From Lithodes maja (Eukaryota; Arthropoda; Malacostraca; Decapoda; Lithodidae), in NCBI GenBank assembly GCA_037953745.1, contig JBAKBP010000199.1, positions 289,231-353,230 on the forward strand: 64,000 bases of DNA. The letters run 5' to 3'. Each line of letters starts with the position of its first letter. Positions within the stretch are counted from its first letter, which is position 1. Positions 39,410 through 49,381 of this stretch are shown one piece after another. A program made the position numbers and the translations under genes. Under the pieces are notes generated by a model, which had not been told where the DNA came from, did no database searches, and saw only the letters and a list, made by a program, of their open reading frames with translations.

Positions 39410-42160
39410 ATGTCTAAAGTAGAGGTGGCTCAGACCATAAAAACCCACCTGTTCCCTGTAGATGGCGAGGAGGGTGACGGAGCAGTTGGTGGGATCCCGA
39501 GTAAACCTAGCCAACTTGATGAACAATTGCCACCTGGTTTGACCGGTGATCAAATATTAGAACTAGCCAGAATAAAAGCAAATACCGACTTAGAACTAGC
39601 CAGAATAAATATCGAAGAAGCCAGAATAAAGACCGAACATTATGAATATCAATATCGTACGGCTCAACTAAATGTCAATACAAATGCTCCCGTAATTGCT
39701 CCCCCTCTGGGATTGACTATGACCAGTGTCATTCCACCTTTCACTGAGGATAATGTGCAGGATTTCTTTGTTTTGTTTGAGGAAGTTGCTGGAGGTATGA
39801 AGTGGACAAGAGATCAATGGCCTTTTATGTTACAAACCGTTTTGACAGGGCAGGCTCGAGCCACGTATTTGTCAGAAGTAGCAGAGGTTAGGCAGGATTA
39901 TGACAATCTCAAAGAAGCTATCCTAAAAACCTATCAATTGCAGCCTGAGGCTTACAGGCAATCTTTCCGTAAAAACCAGAAGAAAGTAGAAGAAACCCAT
40001 AAGGTATTTGCCAGGACCATGACTAAAACTTTCAATCATTGGGTCAAGAGTAAGAGAGTCACAAGCTACAACGATCTGAAGGAGTTGGTCCTGTTAGAAA
40101 ATTTCCTATGGAAAATTGATTCTTCTGTATCCTATCATTTAAAGGGGAAAAAGGTAGATTGTCTTGCCGACGCCACTGACATGGCTGACACATACGTGCT
40201 CAACAACAAATTTCGTGGAAAGAAGCCCTACGATAATTCTAGTTCTAATTTTAAGTATCCCAATCACAAATCTGACAGACCCAGTCACAAGCCTATAACG
40301 TCTTCCCCAGCTAGCCAAAATAGAATTGTTCCCCCAACTAAAAATGCGACTCAGGGCAATGGTAACAGAGGTGGGCCCCAAAGTATTAGTAATGCTCAAA
40401 GTGGGAACGTTCCCATATCCCCTAAAGTATGTACTTTTTGTGGCAAGAGAGACCACCTAGGTTATCAGTGCTGGGCCAAGGAGAAAACCGAGAGATCGGG
40501 GCAGACAGTTGCCGCCGTATCTCAAATTCCATATGTGCATTTAATGCAGGGTTCCCGACAGAAGGAGTACCTAGCACCAAAAGTTCCTTTAATGCAGGAC
40601 TCCCGACAGAAGGAGTACCTAGCACCAAAAGTTCCTTTAATACAGGACTCCCAACAGAAGGAGTACCTAACAGCTAAAGTAAATCATCTAGACAGGGGTG
40701 TAGTAGCATGTGTGGTGCAACTCACTAGGGTTAAGCCAATAATAATTTCACCATCAGTGCAGGACAGTTACCGTCCCTTTATTTCATCTGGCAACGTGAG
40801 ATTAAATGGTTGTATGCATGAGGTAAAAATTCTGAGAGACACCGGTTCTACTAGCACCCTCATGGTGAATCCTTACACTGAGTGCCCACCTGGCGAACCA
40901 GTTGTAATGAGAGGTGCTGGAGGCCAATTTTATGCACACTTGGTAAAAGGCGAAATTGAATGTGAGTTACTACAGGGTGAGGCCACCATAGCTTTGTGTA
41001 GGTCCCAAGATATCCCTGTGCCGGGGGTAACACTCCTTTTGGGGAATGATGTAGCAGGTGAGAAGGTCCGACCAGACCCCATTTTGTCACTTTCCCCTGT
41101 TAACGAGCCACTAACCCGTGAGCTCGAAAAGGAGATGCCAACAGTTTCCCCTGTGTGTGCTGTCACACGTTCAATGTCTCAAGTAGCAGTTCCCTCAGAC
41201 AGAAATGTACCGAATGTAAGAGTTGATGAAAGGGATGATGAGAGTGTGAATGACGCTCCAACTGTGCCTGATGATGTGACTGAGGTGGATTTATCTGACA
41301 CCTTTATGGCTCATCTTGACCCTAACGATGACCATAAAACCCCTCCAAATTGTCCTAGTGGCCTGGTAGAGCTACAGAGAGATGATAGTGAATGCAAGGA
41401 ATTAGCTGCCAGGTCCGTGAGTGAAGAGGAATGTGAGGAGGGTGGTGAATGTTTCTACCTCAAAGGAGGAGTATTGTGGCGTAGATGGAGACAGCCACAC
41501 AGACCAATCGATGATGGGGCTTGGGACGTCCATCAAGTAGTAGTCCCCAAACCTTGTCGTAGAGATATCATGGAAATGGCACATTGTATAGCATTGGCGG
41601 GACACCTAGGTGTGAGAAAAACTCTAGACAGAATCAGAGCCCACTTTTACTGGCCAGGAATACGTGCAGATGTAGTGGAGTTTTGTAGAGTGTGTCACAC
41701 TTGCCAGATGACAGGAAAACCCAATCAGAAGGTGCCTGTACATCCTCTGGTGCTCTTGCCCGTCTTCGAGAATCCTTTTACTCGGGTGGTAGTGGACATT
41801 GTAGGCCCATTGCCTAAGATGTCCCAAGGTAACATTTATTTATTAACTATCATGGACATGGCAACTCGCTACCCAGAGGCTATACCCTTAAGGACTACCT
41901 CTGCTCCAACTGTCATCAAGGAACTGCTCAAATTCTTAACCAGAATGGGTTTCCCCCATGAGGTGCAAAGTGATCAAGGAACTAATTTTACCTCTAACAT
42001 TTTCCAGCAGTCCCTGAAGGAGTTGGGTATCGAGCATGTTAAGTCTAGCACCTACCACCCAGAGAGTCAAGGGGTTCTCGAACGATATCATCAGACATTA
42101 AAAGGAATGTTACGTAAGTATTGTACAGAGACGGAGTTGAGGGGGATAAGGGGGTACCTT
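39410..42160 (+). CDS. Gypsy D Gag-protease-integrase
   Basis: The start is the ATG at 39410 (MSKVEVAQTIKTH). Gag has a helical repeat with LELARIKANTD and LELARINIEEARIK, a capsid-like region and the zinc knuckle CTFCGKRDHLGYQC. Three tandem copies of a 16-residue unit (PLMQDSRQKEYLAPKV type) follow at about 40535-40680. Protease has ILRDTGSTSTLMV and LLLGNDVAGE. The integrase zinc finger (H-x3-GHLGVRKTL and CRVCHTCQMTGK) and DDE core (RVVVDIVGPLP, VQSDQGTNFTSNI, YHPESQGVLERYHQTL) follow, so integrase again precedes RT. A frameshift near 42140-42160 leads to the next segment. Confidence 0.92.
40535..40680 (+). repeat. Coding tandem repeat in gypsy D Gag
   Basis: Three copies of a 54-bp unit encoding variants of LMQDSRQKEYLAPKVP lie between the zinc knuckle and the protease. 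The first copy reads MQGSRQKEYL and the last MQ is changed to IQ with QQKEYLTAK. Confidence 0.8.
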
Positions 42161-42500
42161 TTCTTTTATTTGCTACTTGTGAGGTTCCAACTGAATCCCT
42201 AGGTTTTTCCCCTAATGAGCTAGTTTTCGGTCACCAGGTAAGAGGTCCTTTGCAACTATTGCAGGATAGCCTAGTTGGCCAGGAGGGGAACCAAAACCTC
42301 CTCAAGTATGTTTCAGATTTCAAAACCCGGCTGAAATCCTCATGTGAGTTTGCCGCTCAAAACTTGACAGTGGCTAAAAGCTCCATGAAGAACTGGTATG
42401 ACAGAAAAGCCTGTGAGAGGGAGTTTCAGCCCGGTGATGAGGTTTTGGTCCTGCTCCCCCTTTTTGACCAACCTTTATCTGCCAGGTTCAGCGGCCCATA
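42161..42500 (+). pseudogene. Gypsy D integrase C-terminal module
   Basis: After the frameshift the frame encodes PFLLFATCEVPTESLGFSPN, LVFGHQVRGPLQLL and the GPY/F module PGDEVLVLLPLFDQPLSARFSGPY. The GPY motif is interrupted by a SINE at 42501; its continuation, ITDYLVTTPDRRKPTQVFHINMLKPY, lies beyond it. Confidence 0.9.
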
Positions 42501-42984
42501 TTTTTTTTTTTTTTTTTCTCTATATTCCAACTACTACCTCTCGGGCATAGGCTGATAGCCTTTACACTCGACCGCTGAACACGGTGAGGCCCGTGAGGTC
42601 TTGCTCCAGTCTAGGGAGTGAGACATGCGAAGCTTCACGGCCAGAAGCAATTCCATCTCTGAAGCTGCTCCATCTCTGTGCTTCACAGTCTCATCCCCCA
42701 GGCTCGGACCCTCACTCTCAGAACGCCACCTATTGAGCATTTAACTCACTAGGCATTGCCCCCCTGTAGCATATTTTTGAATATGGGAATATTCATACAA
42801 TGCTATTTAATCAGGGAACAATGAGGGTATTTATTTGGCATTTCGGTGTGCTGTGGTAATGCACTGATACTAGGTACAGCACAAATTCCATCCCAATAAT
42901 ATCTTCCCATTGACATATTGGGATTCGAACCCGGGTCCATTGGATTACCAGTCCAGTAGCAAGACCACTCCGCCACACCTCCCC
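42501..42984 (-). mobile_element. tRNA-derived SINE inserted in gypsy D
   Basis: On the minus strand the unit begins GGGGAGGTGTGGCGGAGTGG, containing an A-box-like TGGCGGAGTGG, and has GGTTCGAATCC, a perfect B box, about 45 bp later; the implied anticodon arm TGGAC-TGGTAAT-CCA suggests GGT. The 3' end is a run of A (T at 42501-42517 on the plus strand). It splits the GPY codons of gypsy D. The body of about 400 bp has no coding match. A short ATA overlaps both junctions as a possible target duplication. Confidence 0.8.
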
Positions 42985-43900
42985 TATATAAGATCAATCG
43001 GAGGGTGAGCATTACCGATTATCTAGTAACTACCCCAGACAGGAGAAAGCCCACGCAAGTATTCCATATAAATATGTTGAAACCCTACCATAGGTCCCCT
43101 GATTCCTCTCTTCCAGATTCTCCCACTGTGGCAGTGAATGTCAGGACCTGTGGACAGCCTGGTGCGGACAAAGTCTTCAGTTCTCTTACTGACCCGCAAC
43201 AGACTGTTCCAGAGCCTGAAGGTATCCATGCAGACTTTGACTTGTCATGTAGCCTATCCAACTTTCAGTATAATTCAGTCGCTTGGGGGGAATTACCATC
43301 TAAACTATGTCATCTTCCCTCTGATCAAGCGAACCAACTAATCTCTGTTTTATCTCAGTCTCCCAGTGTGTTCCGTGATACTCCAGGGCTCACTTCTTTG
43401 GCCGTGCACGACATCGACGTAGGGGATGCAACTCCCATTAAACTATCCCCCTACCGTGTCTCACCACAACGCAGGAGTATACTGCAGGTCGAGCTTGACT
43501 ACATGTTGTCAAACAAGCTGATCAAAAGGGCCTTAAGCCAGTGGAGTAGTCCGGTCATACTTGTGCCAAGGCCAGATGGGAGCCATAGGTTATGTATGGA
43601 CTATAGGCAAGTTAATGCTGTCACAAAGAACGATACCTACCCACTGCCACGGATCAAAGATTGCATTTACCGGGTTGGCCTCATCCAGCAGTAAGTTTAA
43701 CTTAATGAGAGGATTTTGGCAATTAGCTCTCCCTTGTAGCGAGGTAAATATCATGCTTTAGTAGTGCACTGTCAAGCCTTCAGCTGTGAGATGCCTTGCA
43801 GTTCGAATAACGCTCCAGCTACGTTCCGGCTATGTTCTGATGTGGTACTTGGAGACGTTGCCTACTTTGGGTGATATCCTTATTATATCCTCATTATAAT
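42985..43900 (+). pseudogene. Gypsy D reverse transcriptase N-terminal part (decayed)
   Basis: The frame encodes the integrase end, a linker, then LTSLAVHDIDVGDATPIKLS, SILQVELDYMLSNKLIKRAL, SSPVILVPRPDGSHRLCMDY and TYPLPRIKDCIYRVG. A frameshift near 43680 moves to KFNLMRGFWQLAL. Beyond 43750 only scraps remain (PCSSNNAPATFR-like, then a decayed DILI block near 43875). The YxDD box is not intact and RNase H is missing. Confidence 0.88.
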
Positions 43901-44312
43901 CTTGCTGTTGCCAATCTGGTGGTGAATCTATTTATATATTATGTTTAATATTATGTACTATACTCCTTAAACTCTTTTCTAGGGGGGAGGTCTGACATAC
44001 GGAGCCCTGTATGTTAATTTAAGAGTTAGAATTAGAGTTGAAGGAGTGTCAAACTACCCAAGTGGCGAAGCAGACTAGCGAGCGAACCAGCGAGTGGGAA
44101 ACCAGCTCGTCCGCATACCAGCAAACAAGCCTTCACACCTCCGTGCATCATAGGGGACCCTGCAAACTACTTCGATGACCCGACGCTATGACGTATGATC
44201 GACGCCAGGAGCCCCCATTGGACCATGCATCTGCTATGCAACTCGAGGAGCTGTGATAGGGGCGCGCACCATCAGCCGCCTCCTGATTCGTTCCTACACC
44301 ATCATTGTTCAG

Positions 44313-44320
44313 TATATAAG
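44313..44320 (+). promoter_or_regulatory. TATA-like box in gypsy D LTR
   Basis: CAGTATATAAGACCCG lies about 320 bp into the LTR, a plausible promoter core by analogy. Confidence 0.45.
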
Positions 44321-44498
44321 ACCCGAGTTGTGGGCATTCAAATCAGTCTCATTTGGAGTTGGGGAAGGTGAACTTGCAGCTGGAAGAAGATGTGGTGAAG
44401 TATTATAATGGGTTTGTGACTGTCAGTCAGATTACATAAGTGTGTGTTAAGTGTGCTCGGTGTAAACACTTACGTTATGTTGGTAAGTGAGATATGTG

Positions 44499-44632
44499 AT
44501 TGCGAATTAACGTTAACGCTACTATTATGTGCTTAACTATTTGATTGCGAATTAACGTTAACGCTACTATTCTGTACTTAACTATTTGATTGGGAAGAAT
44601 TAACGTGAACGCTATTATTATGTACTTGACTA
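44499..44632 (+). repeat. Minisatellite, three units of 45-48 bp
   Basis: The unit starts ATTGCGAATTAACG and ends CTTAACTATTTG; the first two copies differ by few bases and the third has a short insertion (ATTGGGAAGAATTAACG). Confidence 0.85.
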
Positions 44633-45324
44633 TTTTAGTTGACTAACTTGTGGACTAAAGCAACTCTTTAAGTAATTGGGTTATGATGAAAGTAATACTA
44701 TTGTTTTATATTACTACTTACGAGTTATTTCATTTTCTTTTAATTAAGCTTACATTGCTTAACGGTGCTTAGTACGGTGATGCTATTGTCTCATATTAGT
44801 AATATCGCCTTAGACTAACATGGCTGTGTTAATATTACTTCTAGTGATTTCCTAAGCTGAAGAAAATTCTTTTAGCTTCAAAATATTATTTGTGCTTTTC
44901 ATATTATTTGAGTGAGACCTGAATCGAATCTATGAAGCGATCCTGTAACTTAATTTACTCATAATCAAACCTCAATGTTACGTGGTTAAGAAATACATTT
45001 AACTAATTATTAAATATATATCTAACTTTGTATGTGACTTTGATATTAATCCTGATGATAATAATAATATAATACTATTTACGTAAGACAAGAACCAAGA
45101 ATAATTACATTAAATATAAATAAAAGGACATTAAGAAAACTATCTATTCATTTAAAAAAGGGTAAGAGACAGAAATATTCTTACTTTAATATTTATCTTT
45201 CAAGACTTTTTATAGAATTAATAGTCCTTCTTTAGATATACTTCTTCGGTTCATAACCATAGCCTACTAAGCTTCGGTTAAATAATAATTCTTTATAAAT
45301 ACTACATGACTTTAATTAAAAAAA

Positions 45325-46639
45325 CGAGTTTACTGTTAAGAACTCTTATGAACTGGTGAATTCCTTATCTAATCTTGAATTTTCAGAGAATTCTTACATG
45401 TGTAGCTTCGACATAAAGTCTTTGTTCACTAACATTCCTGTAAACGAAACTGTTGATATTTGTACTAACTTAATTTTTGAAGGCGTAGATACATTCATGT
45501 GTATGAGTAAACGTATTTTTACAAATTTAATCTCATTGTGTGTTAAAGACTGTCTTTTTATATTTAACGGTGAGCTCTATAAACAAATTGATGGTACCGC
45601 GATGGGCTCCCCCCTATCCCCTACCTTAGCTGACGTATTTTTATGCTATTGGGAACAAATTTGGCTTGATCAATGCCCATCTAATTTTAAACCCTTATTG
45701 TACCGGAGGTACGTTGATGATACGTTAGTAATATTCAAGGATCCCAGTCACGCCCAACTCTTTTTTGATTATATAAATGCAAAACATAAGAATATAAAGT
45801 TCACAATGGAAACCGAATCCGAAAATAAACTTGCTTTTTTAGATATACTTATCACGAAAATCAATGGTAAACTTTTCTTCTCAATTTTCCGTAAAGGTAC
45901 GTTTTCGGGACTAGGGACGAGTTTTTTTAGCTATTGTCAAAATAAATTCAAGATTAATGCGATAAAGACACTGCTTCACAGAGCCTACTCACTCACATCC
46001 AGTTACCAATTATTTCATAAGGAAATTATGTTTCTAAAAGACTTTTTTGTTAAGAATGGTTATAGTACCAACATCTTTTATAAAATTGTAAATAATTATT
46101 TGTGTAGAATTTACCAACCAAAACATAGCATTCCGACAGTTAGAAAGGAGGAGATATTTTTAGTCATTCCTTACCTAGGCGAAGTCTCGAGTAAAATAGA
46201 AAATAATTTAAGAAGATATTTGCTCAAATTTTACCCGCAAATTACTTTCAGCTTCATTCATAAGAATATATTTAAAATTGGTTCATTTTTTAAGTTTAAA
46301 GATCGACTACCCACTGACCTTCGTTCGTCAATTATTTACAAGTTCGCTTGCCCTAGCTGCCAGGAAGGGTATATTGGAAGCTCATACCGAGCTTTTAAAA
46401 CACGAATTGACGAGCACATAGGTCAGTCTAGTAGAACAGGTCTGCCTTTCAAGTCGCCTTCTTACTCAGCTGTACGGGAACACGCTATATCTTGTGGTTT
46501 TGGTGTGAAACAGGATCATTTTGATATTTTGGATTCCTGTCAACGTGTTGATATTAGAGTTTTAGAATCCCTCTATATTTCAAAATTAAAACCCTCCCTT
46601 AACTCTACTGTATCATCGCACCCGCTTAACTTTGTTTAA
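45325..46639 (+). CDS. Penelope-like element 1: RT with GIY-YIG endonuclease
   Basis: A 5'-truncated but otherwise open frame of about 437 codons; a stop lies just upstream of 45325 and no natural ATG is evident. RT blocks are MCSFDIKSLFTNIPVNET (first Asp), LYKQIDGTAMGSPLSPTLADV and LYRRYVDDTLVIFKD (YVDD active site). NKLAFLDILITKING follows. The C-terminus holds a GIY-YIG nuclease: IYKFACPSCQEGYIGSSYRAFKTRIDEH, with the Tyr, YIG and Arg, and a late Glu in LESLYISKLKP. This combination defines Penelope-like retroelements. The frame is intact, so this copy may be fairly young. Confidence 0.95.
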
Positions 46640-46890
46640 ATTACCCCTCCTTTGTATTAACCTTATCATTCTGCCCCATATATATATTTTGTTTTTGTTA
46701 TGTTCTAATTATTTTCAATAAGCTTTAAAGCTTTCATATTTGTAATATTATCTTTTGATTTGTAGACCACTGAAGATGACACCAGTGTGATGTCGAAACG
46801 TTTGATAATAAAGTATGGAACTGCTCGTAGCGTACTTTGTTCTTCTATTCCTGCTGAAGATACGGTTCCCAAGGAACACTCCTCTCTCCG
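46640..46890 (+). other. Penelope-like element 1, 3' untranslated region
   Basis: It contains CTGAAGATGACACC, a short stem with GACA and TGTC, and CGAAACG at 46770-46800. This CTGAxGA ... GAAAC layout resembles the core of a hammerhead ribozyme, but stems I and III are not convincing. The exact end of the element is unknown. Confidence 0.45.
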
Positions 46891-47102
46891 ATGACTTTAA
46901 TTAGTTTCAGTATTTTTCATAATTAAAGAGTATCAGTCAATAAAGGAAACTAAGTCCTAAGATCCAAAAGGAAAGGAAGCAACAACAGGAAATAATTTTA
47001 TTAGATTTTACTTTTGTTTTGCCTTCAGCTGACTGATACCTTAATATATATATCTGTGCTATCTAGATTCATCAAGTTAACCACTTGAGGATCAAGATAC
47101 GT

Positions 47103-47146
<44 letters not shown>

Positions 47147-47306
47147 GCATAAAAAAATATATACATTAATACAATATAAGTTTGCCAGAGGTGAGGTAAG
47201 AAAATATCTACCATGCTTTTTAGTATGGTAAAGTGATGAGGGTGGCATCTGGTAATTCAATGTATATGTGTTTCACATTACATTTACAGATTACAAAACA
47301 TTTATC
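46891..47306. other. Unassigned DNA with a TA microsatellite
   Basis: A (TA)n run occupies 47107-47144. No gene or transposon recognised. The last four bases, TATC (47303-47306), are duplicated on the far side of gypsy E. Confidence 0.6.
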
Positions 47307-47746
47307 TGTGACGCATGTCCAGTGTGAGCATGCTGTACAGAACGCCTAGTCATGCCCCACTCTCGCTAGGATCGTCAGGGCAGGAACTTTGGCTGTAGTC
47401 TATGTAGAGTTTCCTAACTTAGTTCATGTGAGCCGTTGTACTATAAGTATTATGAATATGTATTTTGTTTTCATCTGAGTCAACGAGTTCTATTTTATAT
47501 CATTAGTTATATGTATTGTGTGTAAAACTTATTTGTAATGATGAGAGGAGAGAGAGAAATTACGTAATGGGGGTCAGTGGGTGCGCCATGCGGGAGGTGG
47601 GCCTAACTCACTAGCACTCCCACCCCTCCCCCCTCCCCTCAGTGCTGGGAAAGCCTTTGTCTATCCCAGAGGAGAGAGAGAAATTACGTAATGATTGTCA
47701 GTGGGCGGTCCTTAGTAGTTCATGTTGGGCTCACTAGAGGGCCGGG

Positions 47747-47753
47747 TATAAAA
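47747..47753 (+). promoter_or_regulatory. TATA box of gypsy E 5' LTR
   Basis: GGCCGGGTATAAAAAGGGAA, identical to the corresponding site in the other LTRs. It implies a transcribed leader of about 1.4 kb inside the LTR. Confidence 0.65.
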
Positions 47754-48305
47754 AGGGAAGTCTAGCCATTTTTTCTTCAGAACTCATTAGGCAGAGCGAC
47801 TTCTCATTTCCCTTGCTAACTATATATATTCTTCTGACTGATGTGAACTTTCTGTACTACCTTACATTCTTATCTCCTCTTTTCCCTACCCTTTTTAAGT
47901 TCCATGGTCCCGTTGGTGCAGAGCTAGTCAGCCAACGTATTATCGCTGGAGTTCTCATGAGATACATGCCTATTAGACAGCCTATTTTGGAAGGGTTAAC
48001 TTAGAATAGGATTGATTTATGTTTGTTGCACTCGAATATGCATTTCCCTGTGGGTTATTATTACTATTCCTGTTTTCTGCTAGTCTAGGTAATGCTAGAC
48101 TGGGATAAGGCTACTGGTGTTGTGATTTCCGATGTGTACTAGATTTTGTTGAACCTGTACAATCGCAACGGAGACGTGGGAAGCCTAGGTGGTCTTTCTG
48201 ACTGTGTACCTTGTGAGTTTAGCACTGTGTTGCGAGTGAGGGCTTTTGCCTCTGCCACCCAACACTGTGCTAACTCGTTTGCTTTGACTTTGAGAGGATC
48301 GCCAG

Positions 48306-48338
48306 GAGAGAACCAGATACTAGCGATCTGGATCTCTC
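48306..48338 (+). promoter_or_regulatory. LTR stem-loop, gypsy E 5' LTR
   Basis: GAGAG pairs with CTCTC and CCAGAT with ATCTGG around the loop ACTAGCG. It lies about 560 bp downstream of the TATA box, so it would be part of the RNA. Confidence 0.7.
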
Positions 48339-49170
48339 AAGAGAGCATCCCGTCAATTAACGTAATTTGGCCGCACAGCCTTAAGGACTTCGCTAGGCTA
48401 CGAGCCGCTTGCTCAGCCATTGTTTCCTAGCCTACTACATCCCAGCTAGACTTTGCTCGATTAGTAGATACAGAATAGTATTGAAGCTTTCCTCATGTAT
48501 GATATTGTTTATGCACTATTGATTTCATGTGTTGCACGCTTGGCTACTTTAGTGATTAGTGGCCCACGAGCACAATCCGAGTAGGCTATTGCCGTCGCAT
48601 TTGCGGAGTGCTTCTTTTTAATGTTTGCCATTTACTATTGCATATTCTTTTTAATTATTCTTATGCCAATTTAAACCTTTAATAGTATTTAATTGCCAGT
48701 GTTTTGCTTATTGAATTGCTGTTCAAAATCCGATACGTACTTCTTACGAGCATCCGAGAAGCATCTAACTTTTTCAGAAGATTCCTTGCTCGATGCTTAA
48801 GGACTATTAATTAACGTAACGTAATAGTGCCGATCCGAAGTAGAGGGTGGAGGACTTCTTAAGTTCTTAGTCAAGGGTGGATTACTTCGGCTTCGGCCAA
48901 CACTATTCTTTGGTGTTGTTGTTTCTTACTTCTTTGTTTGATTGTTGACCAGACTAGATAATTCCTGTCTCTTTATTAGTCTGTTGTTGAACACTAGTAC
49001 CGAGTTCTTGTATACCCCGTTATAGCAGATCGAACTCTGGAGGGTATTGGTGTTTTTTGTTCGGCTGGCAGTACTCAGGGTTTGGGATCGTGTGTTTCCG
49101 TTGTGGCAGCGAGCCGTACTCGAGTCCTGATTGAGAGCCCTTGTGTACCCGAGTGCCAGGTCGTAACAAA

Positions 49171-49182
49171 TGGCGACCTTGC
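49171..49182 (+). promoter_or_regulatory. Gypsy E primer-binding site, candidate
   Basis: TGGCGACCTTGC lies two bases after the 5' LTR. The same sequence is next to the 5' LTR of B. I did not identify the primer tRNA. Confidence 0.6.
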
Positions 49183-49381
49183 TTAGGATTTTGTGAACAG
49201 TATAAATTTTTGCAGAGTTGTACAACATTTGTGTGTTTGTATTTTAGCGTGCATATTGAAGAATATTTTTTTTTGTATGGCAATTAGTAAAGCATTTAAG
49301 AGACTCCAGTTAATTTAGTAATTAGTGCTTGCATAGGAAGTTTACCACTTTTGTCTCCAGAATTTTTTTGTGGACTTCAGT

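Larger units (their letters stand above)
39322..45320 (+). mobile_element. Gypsy D: decayed Gmr1-like element of another subfamily
   Basis: Plus-strand element with Gag, protease, integrase and part of RT, a SINE insertion, and a 3' LTR start at 43991. RNase H is gone and the 5' LTR is missing. Proteins resemble A, B, C and E in layout but are clearly divergent in sequence. The right limit is uncertain because no second LTR copy is available; it ends before the Penelope-like ORF. Confidence 0.75.
43991..45320 (+). repeat. Gypsy D 3' LTR (right end uncertain)
   Basis: The polypurine tract AGGGGGGAGG (43981-43990) is followed by TCTGACATACGGAGCCC, which parallels the TGTGACGC start of the other LTRs with one base changed. 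A TATA-like TATATAAG lies at 44313-44320. A minisatellite lies at 44499-44632. No second copy of this LTR exists in the window, so the end is set only by the Penelope-like ORF. Confidence 0.55.
47307..49168 (+). repeat. Gypsy E 5' LTR
   Basis: 1862 bp, TGTGACGC to CGTAACA, followed by AA and the TGGCGACC primer-binding-site-like sequence. Confidence 0.95.

Noticed and set aside
42907..42984. Functional tRNA gene
   Set aside because: The pol III boxes are good but the sequence is the head of a SINE with an A-tail and an unrelated body, inserted in gypsy D.
48146..48430. 94-codon ORF, also identical at 56832-57116
   Set aside because: It lies inside the two LTRs of gypsy E and overlaps the conserved stem-loop. 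Identity follows from the LTR pair; other LTRs do not keep the frame.
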